64,000 bases of DNA from Pseudomonas sp. B21-040. Its GTDB lineage: Bacteria > Pseudomonadota > Gammaproteobacteria > Pseudomonadales > Pseudomonadaceae. The position numbers and the translations under genes are program-made. This document shows, piece by piece, positions 1 to 9,075 of this stretch (its first letter is position 1; each line of letters opens with the position of its first letter). The notes under the pieces were generated by a model, which had not been told where the DNA came from, made no database searches, and saw nothing but the letters and a program-made list of their open reading frames with translations. Location of the stretch: contig NZ_CP087176.1 of the NCBI RefSeq assembly GCF_024748695.1, forward strand, positions 4,581,501-4,645,500, read 5' to 3'.

Positions 1-1
1 C

Positions 2-253
2 CCGCCGGGCACCGAAGCCTCGCAAGTGACCTGGATCGGCACCTGCCGCAACCCGGCGGACGGCAAGGACTACATCATTTCGTACAACGACTGCTGCGGT
101 AAGCAAAGCTGCGCCCAGTGCGCCTGCACCCGTAACGACAGTGAAGAACCGGCTTATCGCCCGTTCAACAACAACGATGTGAACTGGTGCCTGGCCGCCA
201 AATCGCACATCTACCACTGCACCGTTTCGGTCATCCGTGGCGTCGCCGTTTAA
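2..253 (+). CDS. aauA: Aromatic amine dehydrogenase light (beta) chain, C-terminal part
   Basis: This is the last 83 residues of a quinoprotein amine dehydrogenase light chain; the 5' part lies outside the window. The enzyme is a periplasmic heterotetramer that oxidatively deaminates primary arylalkylamines using tryptophan tryptophylquinone (TTQ). Both tryptophans that form TTQ can be placed: the Trp in TWIGTC and the Trp in NDVNWC. The many cysteines (DCCGK, CAQCAC) are the disulfide ladder of the family. The motifs WIGTC, DGKDY, DCCGK and NDVNWC match my memory of the Alcaligenes AauA chain better than methylamine dehydrogenase MauA (WVASC, DCCGY, NDIIWC). A methylamine enzyme cannot be fully excluded without the heavy chain. 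A terminator and then a cytochrome c gene follow. Confidence 0.85.
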   Translation, partial: PPGTEASQVTWIGTCRNPADGKDYIISYNDCCGKQSCAQCACTRNDSEEPAYRPFNNNDVNWCLAAKSHIYHCTVSVIRGVAV

Positions 254-261
254 CGCGCATT

Positions 262-297
262 GCCGTCGGTTGCTCACGCAATCGACGGCTTTTTTTT
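262..297 (+). terminator. Rho-independent terminator after aauA
   Basis: A 7-bp stem, GCCGTCG paired with CGACGGC, is followed by eight T residues, starting 9 bases after the aauA stop codon. Confidence 0.85.
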
Positions 298-312
298 GCC
301 CAACGCAATCCC

Positions 313-469
313 TGTAGCAGCTGGCAAAGCCTGCGTCGGCCGGTCCGCGCTCGGGCAAAGCAGTCGTAAACCCTGTGAACAAGGTCTTCCTGAAAAACCG
401 CGTGCGCTGATTTTACGACTGCTGCGCCCGAGCGCGGACCGGCCGACGCAGGCTTCGCCAGCTGCTACA
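313..469. repeat. Long intergenic palindrome (GTAGCAGCTGG family)
   Basis: Two arms of about 44 bp (313-356 and 426-469) are nearly perfect inverted copies. Pairing continues inward through GCAGTCGTAAA and TTTTACGACTGC to a loop of about 40 bases. The same family recurs at 34423-34554, 47478-47625 and, diverged, at 30874-30977, always between genes. Confidence 0.8.
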
Positions 470-501
470 TAAACGTGTGTTTTACCGTAGAGGTGCTTGT
501 C

Positions 502-1023
502 ATGCGTAAGTTGCTCTTTCTCGGTCTGGTCTGTGTCATGAGCGCCCCGCTCGCCTATGCCCGTGCCATTCCCGACCCGGCGCAGCGACATGCGCCGGGC
601 AACGAAGCACCGCAAAAACCCATCGCCGAGGCCGGCTACGGCGTTGGCGTGAACTACCAACTGCAATGCGCTGGCTGCCACTTGGGCAACGGCATGGGCT
701 CGGCCGCCAATGACACGCCTCGGCTCACAGGATTTGTCGGCAACTTTCTGAAGGTGCCGGGGGGCCGAGAGTTTCTGGTGCGTGTGCCGGGCATGTCGCA
801 ATCGGCGCTGAACAATGCGCAGTTGGCCGATCTGCTCAACTGGTTGATGCGCGAAGATGGCCTGGCGGGCAAAAGCACGCCAGCAAACTACCAGCCTTAC
901 AGCGCGGAGGAAGTTGCGGAGTTACGCCACAAAGCCATGCTGAACCTGCCGGGTACACGGGCAGAGTTGATCAAGGAAATGCGCGCGCAAGGGATCGCGA
1001 TCGAAGATGGAATGAGCAATTGA
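502..1023 (+). CDS. Monoheme c-type cytochrome of the amine dehydrogenase cluster
   Basis: A 173-residue exported cytochrome. ATG 502 is chosen because it begins a clean Sec signal peptide (MRKLLFLGLVCVMSAPLAYA) and follows a GAGG ribosome site; an upstream in-frame GTG gives an implausible extension. One heme-attachment motif, CAGCH, lies about 60 residues into the protein, and the Met in VPGMSQ is a plausible distal ligand. In known aromatic amine dehydrogenase clusters a small cytochrome c gene follows the light chain gene, so a role as electron carrier for the enzyme is likely but inferred. The terminator and palindrome between the two genes suggest separate or attenuated transcription. 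Confidence 0.8.
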   Translation: MRKLLFLGLVCVMSAPLAYARAIPDPAQRHAPGNEAPQKPIAEAGYGVGVNYQLQCAGCHLGNGMGSAANDTPRLTGFVGNFLKVPGGREFLVRVPGMSQSALNNAQLADLLNWLMREDGLAGKSTPANYQPYSAEEVAELRHKAMLNLPGTRAELIKEMRAQGIAIEDGMSN

Positions 1024-1187
1024 GTCGCCCGACCGCCACCCCCCTATTGAGGCCATTTACGCCATTTTAGACGCTTTAATTGCTATCACTCATTCAGCGG
1101 CCAACCGTCTTCTAGACTCATCGAATCAGGCGGAGCCCCGCTCCATACGCCATCCCCTATGTTGATGAAAAACAAGGAAAGCTAACC

Positions 1188-1769
1188 TTGAAGGCTTCAA
1201 CAGTGTGCCTTGCGTTCAGCGTGCTCTTTTCGGCCATGGTTTCTGCCAACGGGGTCATTCCTGTCATCGATCTCGATTTCACAAGGTCAGCTGACCAAAC
1301 GCTGAAAAAACTGAACATCAACGACGCTTGCATTATTGCGGCGGCGACTCCCATGACGTTCACCTACTGCCGGGAAGGCTCGTTAACACTCTGGAAGTAT
1401 CAGGCGCTGGACATGGAACAACAGCCGATCATCCACACTGGCGCCCAGCAGTCCCCAATGGCCTTAGGGCGAATCAGCGTTGTGGAAGTCGAGAGCGCTG
1501 CCTGCCTTCACGAATACCAGTCAGACCTCAAACCGGTTGTCACTCGCCGGATTGTCTTGAGCCTGATCGCTCTGTTTCTGCTGATCAGTTCGCGATACGC
1601 CTACAAGGTCATCGCCCAACGCCGCTCCCAACAGTCGGCGTATTCAGAGCCCTTCTGGCAACAATCGACCGAGTCCGAGCCCGCGCACCATGCCATTGAA
1701 AAAGCAGTGGGAGCCTTTGCCATCGCTGCGGTGCTGGCACTCGTTTATGGTTGCTGCAGCGTCATTTAA
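1188..1769 (+). CDS. Hypothetical exported/membrane protein
   Basis: 193 residues that I do not recognise. A TTG start at 1188 is used because AAGGAAAG lies at proper distance; the ATG at 1165 runs into a stop after six codons. The N terminus looks like a signal peptide (MKASTVCLAFSVLFSAMVSA). Two more hydrophobic stretches follow, one after VTRRIV (around residues 120-137) and one at the C terminus (VGAFAIAAVLALVYGCC). The protein probably has a periplasmic domain of about 100 residues with cysteines and a membrane-anchored tail. It ends just before the methyltransferase gene. Confidence 0.6.
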   Translation: MKASTVCLAFSVLFSAMVSANGVIPVIDLDFTRSADQTLKKLNINDACIIAAATPMTFTYCREGSLTLWKYQALDMEQQPIIHTGAQQSPMALGRISVVEVESAACLHEYQSDLKPVVTRRIVLSLIALFLLISSRYAYKVIAQRRSQQSAYSEPFWQQSTESEPAHHAIEKAVGAFAIAAVLALVYGCCSVI

Positions 1770-1839
1770 CCGGCCCTGGCTCCCGCGCCACCGGCATGTG
1801 TCCTATCCTTGCATCAAACCCATCGATGCGAACAATGAA

Positions 1840-2523
1840 ATGCCCGATCCCGAATCCACCCTCCTCCAGAGTTGGCACCACAACGCCCGCGCCTGGATCG
1901 AAGCCATTCGCAGTGGCACCCTCGCAAGCCGCGTTCAGGTCACCGACCAGGCCATGGTGCTGGCGGTTCTGGGCCGCCAGCCCGAACGCGTGCTCGACCT
2001 GGGCTGTGGCGAGGGCTGGTTGTTGCGGGCGCTGACTGAACGAGGCATCACCGCGGTCGGCGTGGATGGCGATGCGACGCTGGTGGAGGCCGCGCGGGCG
2101 GCGAGCGCTTCGCCAGTGTATTTGGCGAGCTATGCAGATCTGGTGGAGGCGAAGGTGGACGTCGGCCGCGACTACGATCTGATCTGCGCCAACTTCGCCC
2201 TGCTGCATCAGGACATCATTGCGCTGCTTGCCGCCATGAACGCACTGCTCGCCCCCGGCGGCGCGCTGGTGATCCAGACGTTGCATCCATGGAGCGTCGC
2301 GGCGGGCGACTATCAGGATGGCTGGCGCGAAGAAACCTTTGCCGGGTTCAACGGGCAATGGCAACCCATGCCGTGGTATTTGCGGACCTTGTCCAGTTGG
2401 TTCAATGCATTGGACATGGCCGGTTTTTGCCTCGCCGCGCTGCAAGAGCCGCAGCACCCGCAAAGTCCTGTTCCGCAGTCGTTGTTGTTGGTGGCCGAGA
2501 AACGCAGTGACCACAATAAATGA
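1840..2523 (+). CDS. Class I SAM-dependent methyltransferase
   Basis: 227 residues from ATG 1840 (MPDPESTL). A longer in-frame reading from 1690 would overlap the previous gene and adds an unrelated N terminus. The Rossmann motif I is clear (VLDLGCGEGWLLRAL), followed by the acidic end of strand beta-2 (AVGVDGD) and a post-motif segment (YDLICANFALLH). The C-terminal part has the insertion usual in small-molecule methyltransferases (WYLRTLSSWFNAL). The substrate cannot be told from sequence, and the ribosome site is weak. Confidence 0.8.
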   Translation: MPDPESTLLQSWHHNARAWIEAIRSGTLASRVQVTDQAMVLAVLGRQPERVLDLGCGEGWLLRALTERGITAVGVDGDATLVEAARAASASPVYLASYADLVEAKVDVGRDYDLICANFALLHQDIIALLAAMNALLAPGGALVIQTLHPWSVAAGDYQDGWREETFAGFNGQWQPMPWYLRTLSSWFNALDMAGFCLAALQEPQHPQSPVPQSLLLVAEKRSDHNK

Positions 2524-2582
2524 TTCCGGGACGACAACGACTAAGCTTTAGCGACTGAACCTCGCCTCTCAAGGAGACGTCC

Positions 2583-3860
2583 ATGAGCGCCGCGCCCCTG
2601 TCCGAACTCGATGCAGCCCTGCCCTGCCTGGCGCGCAAGATTCGCGTGCTGGATGCGCTGTCCTGGCCGGATGGCGTCGAGGAAAGCTTCCTGGCGCATT
2701 GGCGCGGCGGACGGGCAAAACTGCCCGCCGTCGAATTGCACCCGCGCGACCACAGCTCCGACATTGCGGCCCTGGAAGATTTTGTCAGCCGTTGCGACCT
2801 GGGACATCCGGCCGGGAATCACCTGGCCATGACCGCGCAAAGCTATGCCACGGCCGGCCGCCTGTTGGGCGCCATAGGCACTCCCGCGTTTACTCAGTAT
2901 TCATCAGCGCTGTACCGGCGGCCGGATTTCTACTACCCACGCCTGAACCTGAGCATGCTCGACGCGGCCCGCTTTTTCCTCAAGACCACTGACGCCCTGC
3001 TGGGCAATGCCCGAATTCCAGCGAGCCAGGCCGACATCCCGGCCGAGGCTTTCGCCGCCTGGATGCAGCCGGAACTGGACCGGTTTTTCGGCCCGGGCCG
3101 GATCACGGTGGTGCTCGATTCGAGTCTGGCCGCCAAGGCCATCGCCGGCTCAAGCCGCATCCGCCTGCGTACCAGTGCTCTGTTTAGCGAATTGGACAAG
3201 CATCAGCTTTTGCAGCATGAGGCCTTCGTGCATGTCGCCACGGCCCAAAACGGCGCGCTCCAACCCAACCTTCGAAGCCTGGGCCTGGGAGCACCACGTA
3301 CAACCCAGACTCAAGAGGGCATCGCCACGCTGGCCGAACTGTTCACCGGCAGCATGGACATCAACCGCTTGCGTCGCCTCGCCCTGCGCGTGCTCGCGGT
3401 TCAGCAAGCGCTGGATGGCGCCGATTTTATCCAGGTATTCGAAGGTTTTCTGGCGGCCGGGCAATCCCAAGAGGAGTCTTTCCGTTCCACCCAACGGATT
3501 TTTCGGGGCGCCAACCTGCAGGGCGGCTCGGCGTTTACCAAGGATGCCGCTTACTTGACCGGATTGATCGGGGTCCACACGCTGTTGCGCATTGCCATCC
3601 GCGACAACCGTCCGGAACTGGTGAGCCACTTGTTTGCGGGGCGCCTCACTCTGGGTGACACCGTGCGTCTGGCGCCACTGTTCGAATCCGGCTGGCTTCA
3701 GGGCCCCACCCATCTTCCGGCCTGGGCCAGCGACCTGCGCCTGCTCGCCGCCAACCTGGCCTTCTCGGCGTTTATCTCCCGAATCAAGCTGGATGTGCTC
3801 GATCTGGAGGTGCTCATGGCCTTTGCAGACGAGCACGAAGTCAACGCCAGCGCCCAGTGA
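2583..3860 (+). CDS. DUF1704 / MATCAP-like putative metallopeptidase (QEGLA-motif family)
   Basis: 425 residues. The zinc motif HExxxH is present as HEAFVH (His212, Glu213, His217), and the third ligand region is TQEGIA (Glu245), a variant of the family's QEGLA signature. This family was named for flavohemoglobin expression modulation in bacteria; its eukaryotic members are tubulin carboxypeptidases (MATCAP). Peptidase activity of the bacterial protein is therefore a reasonable inference, with substrate unknown. The ATG follows AAGGAGACG, a strong ribosome site. The gene stands alone, about 60 bases after the methyltransferase gene. Confidence 0.8.
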   Translation: MSAAPLSELDAALPCLARKIRVLDALSWPDGVEESFLAHWRGGRAKLPAVELHPRDHSSDIAALEDFVSRCDLGHPAGNHLAMTAQSYATAGRLLGAIGTPAFTQYSSALYRRPDFYYPRLNLSMLDAARFFLKTTDALLGNARIPASQADIPAEAFAAWMQPELDRFFGPGRITVVLDSSLAAKAIAGSSRIRLRTSALFSELDKHQLLQHEAFVHVATAQNGALQPNLRSLGLGAPRTTQTQEGIATLAELFTGSMDINRLRRLALRVLAVQQALDGADFIQVFEGFLAAGQSQEESFRSTQRIFRGANLQGGSAFTKDAAYLTGLIGVHTLLRIAIRDNRPELVSHLFAGRLTLGDTVRLAPLFESGWLQGPTHLPAWASDLRLLAANLAFSAFISRIKLDVLDLEVLMAFADEHEVNASAQ

Positions 3861-3952
3861 TCGCGGTAGCTACAGACCTGGTCGGCATTCAATGGCCGGC
3901 AGGATCAACCTTCTCAGCCCCCCAGCGATGCTCGGGGGCATGATCCAGATTA

Positions 3953-4216
3953 TTAATATTTGATGTCACGCGCAGTGTCGCGCGTGTCCTGCTTGGTGTC
4001 GCGCTTGTCCTGGCGGCAATCAGGACGACTCTTTTCATCGCCAGACTTGCAGGCTTGCTTGGTTTCCCGGGCAGTGTCGCGCCCTTCCTGCTTGGTGTCG
4101 CGCGAATCCCGGCGCTGGTCAGCCTGGTCGGTCGCGTAGGCCAGCGTCGGCGCCCAGCAACTGCCCGCAGCAATGGCCAGCGTGACCAACACAGGCAAAT
4201 AACGTTTGCGAATCAT
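3953..4216 (-). CDS. Small exported charged repeat protein (RDTKQ-type)
   Basis: 87 residues from ATG 4216, chosen for the GGAGG ribosome site 6 bases upstream and for the signal peptide that begins there (MIRKRYLPVLVTLAIAAGSC). The mature part is almost entirely Arg, Asp, Lys, Gln and Thr, built on degenerate copies of RDTKQ/RDTAR (RRDSRDTKQEGRDTARETKQ and again near the C terminus). It should be a soluble, helical or disordered periplasmic protein. The two cysteines around the KSGDEKSRPD segment may form a disulfide. Function unknown. Confidence 0.65.
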   Translation of the reverse strand: MIRKRYLPVLVTLAIAAGSCWAPTLAYATDQADQRRDSRDTKQEGRDTARETKQACKSGDEKSRPDCRQDKRDTKQDTRDTARDIKY

Positions 4217-4592
4217 GATGTTCCTCCTTCCAGAGTCATCGATCCCGTTGTGCCCCAATCACTCATCGCACAGGGCGGACGGGAGCTGTTGTAGCGTGCA
4301 AACCGAAACACTCCTCACAGGGTGGAATTTAACGATAGACGACGTAGGCGGCCCTACAAGGAAGCGGGTTTCCGCTGGTCGGTGAGAGCTGGAATAACTG
4401 TCAGAAGTACCCGCTGTAACAACCACCTCATTTCTACAGGCGCCGGTTTTACCAGCTGCTACGCTTCAAACAAATAGCCTTTTAGCGCTTTCCTGGACAC
4501 CGGTGCACGCGCGCTCTGTGGGCTGATGGAACAGTCGCATTACCAGATCCTGTGCCCGCGCAAGTTTGACTTCGTTGAGCAAAGGAGTGGAC
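4217..4592. other. Intergenic stretch without a convincing gene
   Basis: This divergent region between the RDTKQ-type gene and the DUF2252 gene must hold both promoters, but I see no strong sigma-70 boxes. A half copy of the GTAGCAGCTGG palindrome family (ACCAGCTGCTAC, 4451-4462) lies in it. The short open frames here lack ribosome sites and recognisable sequence. Confidence 0.5.
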
Positions 4593-6008
4593 ATGCCCCC
4601 CCGCAAAAGCAGGCCTGCCAGCAGCCTGGCAAGGCCATCGGAAAACACCGGTGACGAGTCAATCTTTCTCTCGCGCAAGGAGCGTCTGTACGCGGGTGAG
4701 CAATTACGCGAGCGTCTGCCACATGCGGTTCACTCCGTCTGGAAACCACCGAGCAAACACCGCGACCCCATAGAGCTTCTCGAAGAGTCCAACCGCTATC
4801 GACTGCCCAACCTGGTGCCACTGCGCTACGGGCGCATGTTGCGCAGTCCCTTCACCTTTTTGCGCGGTTCTGCAGGTTTGATGGCCCATGACCTGGCCAC
4901 GATCCCGACCACTGGCATTGAGGTGCAGGCCTGCGGGGATTGCCACCTGATGAACTTCGGGTTGTTCGCGACACCCGAGCGCAATCTGATTTTTGACATC
5001 AACGATTTCGACGAAACACTCCCCGGCCCCTGGGAGTGGGATGTGAAACGCCTGGCGATCAGTTTTGCCGTGGCCGCACGCGATAACCGACTCAGCGATA
5101 AAGACGCTCGGGCCATTGCCGCCAAATGCGTTTGTGCCTACCGCGAAGGCCTGCGCAAATTTTCGAAAATGGGCCCGCTGGAGGTCTGGTATGACTGCCT
5201 GGATGCCCAAGCGATCATCGATATGGCGCCCAATGCTGAAATAAAGAAAACTCGTGAGCAGGTGGTCGCCAAGGCCAAGACGCGTCTTGGCGATTACCTT
5301 TTTCCAAAAATCAGCAGCGAAGTGGGTGGGCGTCGACGGCTGATCGATCAACCGCCCTTACTGTTCCATGTGTATGAAAAAGGCTTCAACCAGCGCGTCC
5401 GTTTGGCACTGCTGGATTATCGCTTGTCACTGCCCCATGAACGACGCGTGCTTTTCGATCGTTACCGCCTCGAGGACATTGCAGTCAAAGCGGTCGGGAT
5501 CGGCAGCGTCGGCACCTATTGTTTCGTCGGCCTGTTCTTTTCCGCGGAAAACCACCCGTTGCTCCTGCAATTCAAGGAAGCCTGCCCCTCGGTACTGGCG
5601 CCCTATGCCGGCAAGAGCGAGTACGAGAACCAAGGGCAACGCGTGGTCACGGGGCAACGGTTGATGCAGTCTTCCAGCGACATTTTTCTGGGCTGGACAC
5701 GCGGTAAAAACGATCGGCATTTTTTTGTACGCCAGTTACGAGACATGAAAATGTCAGCGCCCATTGAAGGCATGTCCGCCGCACGGATGAAAATGTATGC
5801 CGAGTGGTGCGGTCATACCCTGGCGCGTGCCCACGCCAAATCCGGGGATGCGGCACTGATCAGTGGTTACTTGGGCAAGTCGGACTCCTTCGACCAGGTC
5901 ATCGGCAAATTTGCCATCGCCTATGCCAATCAGAATGCGAAAGATCATGCCGCGCTTATCGCCGCAGAAAAATCAGGGCGGATTAATGCACTTCGAGAAG
6001 AGGAGTGA
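4593..6008 (+). CDS. DUF2252 family protein
   Basis: 471 residues from ATG 4593, preceded by AAAGGAG at 5-base spacing. DUF2252 proteins have a kinase/phosphotransferase-like fold. The signature CGDCHLMNFG, equivalent to a catalytic GDxHxxN loop, is present, followed by the metal-binding-like DINDFDE about 20 residues later. RYGRMLRSPFTFLRG is the conserved N-terminal block. No TM segments or signal peptide. The biochemical role of the family is not established. Confidence 0.85.
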   Translation: MPPRKSRPASSLARPSENTGDESIFLSRKERLYAGEQLRERLPHAVHSVWKPPSKHRDPIELLEESNRYRLPNLVPLRYGRMLRSPFTFLRGSAGLMAHDLATIPTTGIEVQACGDCHLMNFGLFATPERNLIFDINDFDETLPGPWEWDVKRLAISFAVAARDNRLSDKDARAIAAKCVCAYREGLRKFSKMGPLEVWYDCLDAQAIIDMAPNAEIKKTREQVVAKAKTRLGDYLFPKISSEVGGRRRLIDQPPLLFHVYEKGFNQRVRLALLDYRLSLPHERRVLFDRYRLEDIAVKAVGIGSVGTYCFVGLFFSAENHPLLLQFKEACPSVLAPYAGKSEYENQGQRVVTGQRLMQSSSDIFLGWTRGKNDRHFFVRQLRDMKMSAPIEGMSAARMKMYAEWCGHTLARAHAKSGDAALISGYLGKSDSFDQVIGKFAIAYANQNAKDHAALIAAEKSGRINALREEE

Positions 6009-6173
6009 TGAAGCAGATCCGTTGCGTTGTTTTACCTCGTGCGCTTGAGTTGCCGACGCGTCCAGTCCATATCGCAAGGTGTGTAACGTTATGCACTCGG
6101 TGCGCGCCACGGGAGTCTGGCCCAATACCTTAAGCTGATATCATTCAAACATTTACGAGCCGAGTTGAAAAAG

Positions 6174-6347
6174 ATGAACCGCCAGAAAAAAATAAAGCAG
6201 TTATTGAAGGCCCACGCCAAAAAGGCCAGCGCCAAACTGGCACCACGAAACACCTCTAAATACATCAGTAAAGCGGACCGATTGAAGCTTGCGGCTGAGT
6301 CCGGTCAAGACGTCATCATTTCCTCTGAGAGCGGCTCTCAAGGCTGA
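6174..6347 (+). CDS. DUF2986 family small basic protein
   Basis: 57 residues, MNRQKKIKQLLKAHAKK followed by the family motif KYISKADRLKLA. The N-terminal half is Lys-rich and Ala-rich. This small protein is common and conserved in Pseudomonas; function unknown. The ATG at 6174 is chosen over the TTG at 6165 because MNRxKKI is the conserved N terminus of the family. Confidence 0.75.
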   Translation: MNRQKKIKQLLKAHAKKASAKLAPRNTSKYISKADRLKLAAESGQDVIISSESGSQG

Positions 6348-6473
6348 TATCGGCCCCTCACGGGAGCTGTAAAAACGTTCTTTTTTACCCACCAGGGTTT
6401 GTTTGCAGCCGGTGGTGATGGACTGAAACCGGCCATTTGCATTCGGTCGGAGGTGGCTCAGGCAAATCGAGAG

Positions 6474-7172
6474 TCACTTCATCTGATTCGATGGATAAAG
6501 ACCGGCAAGCCGCGCAATCACAACACCAACGTAAAAGACGCCTGAAAACTCTTCGACCATCACAAGTGAGCGGGCGTGGTTAGTCAACGGGATAACATCA
6601 CCGTAACCGGTGGTTGTGAGCGTCGTGAGGCTAAAATAAATCAGCTTGAAGAAAGTGCCGGGCTGTACGAAATCGAGGTGACCAGGGCCGAATGAGCCAG
6701 CGTTGGATATCTCGACCAGGGCATAAACGAAGGACCAAACGAAGGCCAGCATGATGTACCCCGCAAGCGCGCCATGCAGTTTGTCGGCTGTAATTGGCCC
6801 GCGCTTGAGAATATAGCTAAGCACTGCGCTAAACGAGACGGCAAGAGACGCCGCATAAGATATTCCGGCGAGGTTAAGAATGGCGATGCTCTCAGCCCAC
6901 AAAGCGGCCCATTGAAGGCCAACCCCAAGCAATGCCAGGCCCAGTTTGAGGATGAACCCTTGCCGAGTCTGCCTGGTGGCGAAAGCACCCACGAGCAGCA
7001 CGATGGAAAACAGAATGCCGAGCAACGTGCGAGCAAACGTGCCCTCCTCAAGAAAGGGAAACACAAGGATCAACCCTAGTAAGAGCAGCAATAGATAGGT
7101 GCAGGGCCCTAGCCCTATAACCATCTGAGCTAAATCCTCCTCAGGTTCGGTTTTATCTTGCGGACTTGTCAT
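6474..7172 (-). CDS. Two-pore-helix-type ion channel (putative K+ channel)
   Basis: 232 residues. The selectivity filter is unmistakable: TTLTTTGYGDVIPLT near residue 190, preceded by a pore helix (FFKLIYFS) and followed by an inner helix (GVFYVGVVIARLAGLY). Four to five hydrophobic segments precede the pore, so it is longer than minimal KcsA-type channels. No regulatory RCK domain follows; the protein ends right after the inner helix. It stands alone between DUF2986 and the IS element. Confidence 0.8.
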   Translation of the reverse strand: MTSPQDKTEPEEDLAQMVIGLGPCTYLLLLLLGLILVFPFLEEGTFARTLLGILFSIVLLVGAFATRQTRQGFILKLGLALLGVGLQWAALWAESIAILNLAGISYAASLAVSFSAVLSYILKRGPITADKLHGALAGYIMLAFVWSFVYALVEISNAGSFGPGHLDFVQPGTFFKLIYFSLTTLTTTGYGDVIPLTNHARSLVMVEEFSGVFYVGVVIARLAGLYPSNQMK

Positions 7173-7356
7173 ACCGGTTTCCCAGAGGCTGAAATAGCGC
7201 TCGTGTCCTGACGTTGTACCGTTGAAACAGGACCTGATTTTAGAATCTGGTTTTAGAATAGTCGGCAGTGAAACTCTAGTCGCGAATGCATAGGAGAGGA
7301 TTCAGCCTGACAGACAACTCTGAGTCGTTTTCTGTCCTTCGCGACGGGCAAAAAAC

Positions 7357-8973
7357 GGCCGATTCTGTTGAAAAAGTCGGATTTTCAGCCTGAGTAAAAT
7401 CAAGCACAGCTACCACCGGATAGCCTACTCACCACTTTGTGTGGTTTCTCGGCCCTTCGTTGACCTTTGCTGCGTCGTTATTGGGTTAATTTGAGGTTTT
7501 TGGCTTAGTGCAGGCGCACCTATCCCGTGACTGGTGGCCCTTGAGATGTCAGTTTGGCCAGCCGACGTAGGTTCTGCACTGTGGCTGCCAGCGTGAACTC
7601 ATCGGTCGCGCCACTCATGCCACGTAGTCGCAAGCGATCCAATTTCAGGATGCGCTTGAGGTGGGCAAACAACATTTCGACCTTCTTACGTTCATGGCGA
7701 GAGCGCACGTACTCCGGCGTCGCTGCGATGCGTCGAGCGACATCACGAGCGGCTTCATGAACGCTGCGAGCGATCTTGCGAAACGACGTGTTCGGGCAGC
7801 ACTTGGCTTTCATCGGACACGTCGCGCAGTCGGTCTGTCTGGAGCGGAAGATGATGGTGTTGGCTTTGGTGACGTGCGAACGCTCGTTCTTGAAGGCTCG
7901 CCATTCACTGCGTAATACGTTGCCAGCTGGGCAGCGGTATTCCTCGGCCTCTTCATTCCAGTGGAAATCGTTACTCGAAAAACTGTCGTTCTTGCGCTCG
8001 GTTTTGTCCCATACCGGCACATGCGGCTCGATGTCTTTTTCCTCCACCATCCAGGCCAACATCGGCGCTGTACCGTAAGCGGTATCGCCGATGAGGCGAT
8101 CCGGCTTGATGTCGAACTGCGCTTCGACCCGGTCGATCATGGTCTTTGTACTCTCGACCTCAGCCGTGCGATGAGCCGGTGTGGGTTCCACATCCATGAT
8201 GACGCCGTGCTCGGTATCGATCAGATAATTCGTAGAGTAAGCGTAGAACGCTGGGCCGCCTGGAGCTGCGGTCCAGCGGGCTTGAGGATCAGTCAGCGAT
8301 AGGCGCTTCGGCAGCGTTTCGGCCAAAGCCTCTTCATCGAGCGCCTCAAGATACTCACGTACAGCGCGGGTGCTAAAGGCCGGATCGCTCCAGTTGATCG
8401 GCTCATCGCCCGGTACGCCGCGTTGCCGGCTGGCATCCGCCTTGATGATGCTGGCGTCCACGGCAAAGCCTTCGCCCTTGACCAACCCAGCGTCCATGCA
8501 ACGACGCAGCACCTCGTTGAACAGCCAGCGAAACAGATCGCTGTCCCGAAAACGGCCGTGTCGATTTTTGGAAAAGGTCGAGTGATTGGGGACTTCATCT
8601 TCAAGGCTCAACCGGCAGAACCAGCGATACGCCAGGTTCAAATGGGCCTCTTCGCACAACCGGCGCTCTGAGCGAATGCCGTAGCAATAACCCACGATCA
8701 GCATGCGGATCATCAATTCAGGATCAATCGACGGGCGCCCAATCGGGCTGTAGAAGTCGGCGAGGTGATAGCGCAAATCACTCAGATCGAGACACCGATC
8801 AATGCTGCGCAGAAGGTGATTGGCTGGGATGTGATCTTCAAGGTTGAACGAGTAAAACAGTCGCTCCTGCCCACTCGATAACTGTCCCATCATGCTGTGT
8901 GATCCCCCGCCGGCCAATGCAGCAATTTTGCCGCAGCCCAGACATGGGAGCTACTTTTTCAACAGAATCGGCC
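7357..8973 (-). mobile_element. IS1182-type insertion sequence, copy 1
   Basis: 1617 bp bounded by inverted repeats GGCCGATTCTGTTGAAAAAG (left, 7357 on) and its complement (ending at 8973). It contains one transposase gene. Copy 2 at 17021-18637 has the same length and ends; I found one base difference (A at 8770, G at 18434). No clear target duplication is seen apart from the GGCC at the very ends, which may be part of the repeat or of the target. Confidence 0.9.
7520..8917 (-). CDS. IS1182 family transposase (copy 1)
   Basis: 465 residues, intact. The N-terminal DUF772 region includes the GRPSIDPELMIRMLI block. The DDE-type catalytic core has AVDASIIKADAS, LIGDTAYGTA and RKKVEMLFAHLKR carrying the probable Asp, Asp and Glu. 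A CPMKAKC segment near the C terminus is a conserved cysteine cluster. The product differs from copy 2 by one residue (Tyr for His in DLRYHLADF). MMGQLSSGQ, eight residues in, is an alternative start. Confidence 0.93.
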   Translation of the reverse strand: MAGGGSHSMMGQLSSGQERLFYSFNLEDHIPANHLLRSIDRCLDLSDLRYHLADFYSPIGRPSIDPELMIRMLIVGYCYGIRSERRLCEEAHLNLAYRWFCRLSLEDEVPNHSTFSKNRHGRFRDSDLFRWLFNEVLRRCMDAGLVKGEGFAVDASIIKADASRQRGVPGDEPINWSDPAFSTRAVREYLEALDEEALAETLPKRLSLTDPQARWTAAPGGPAFYAYSTNYLIDTEHGVIMDVEPTPAHRTAEVESTKTMIDRVEAQFDIKPDRLIGDTAYGTAPMLAWMVEEKDIEPHVPVWDKTERKNDSFSSNDFHWNEEAEEYRCPAGNVLRSEWRAFKNERSHVTKANTIIFRSRQTDCATCPMKAKCCPNTSFRKIARSVHEAARDVARRIAATPEYVRSRHERKKVEMLFAHLKRILKLDRLRLRGMSGATDEFTLAATVQNLRRLAKLTSQGPPVTG

Positions 8974-9075
8974 AGAAGCAGACGCTCGCGGCTTAGCTCA
9001 GATCCTACGTATACAGTAGTATCCGTCTGCACCATCCAATCTATGGAGTCGGGCTATTTGCCATGAAGGGATCAA

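Noticed and set aside
7357..8973. Target-site duplication for the IS1182 copies
   Set aside because: Both copies begin and end with GGCC, but this may be part of the inverted repeat; flanking bases beyond it do not repeat.
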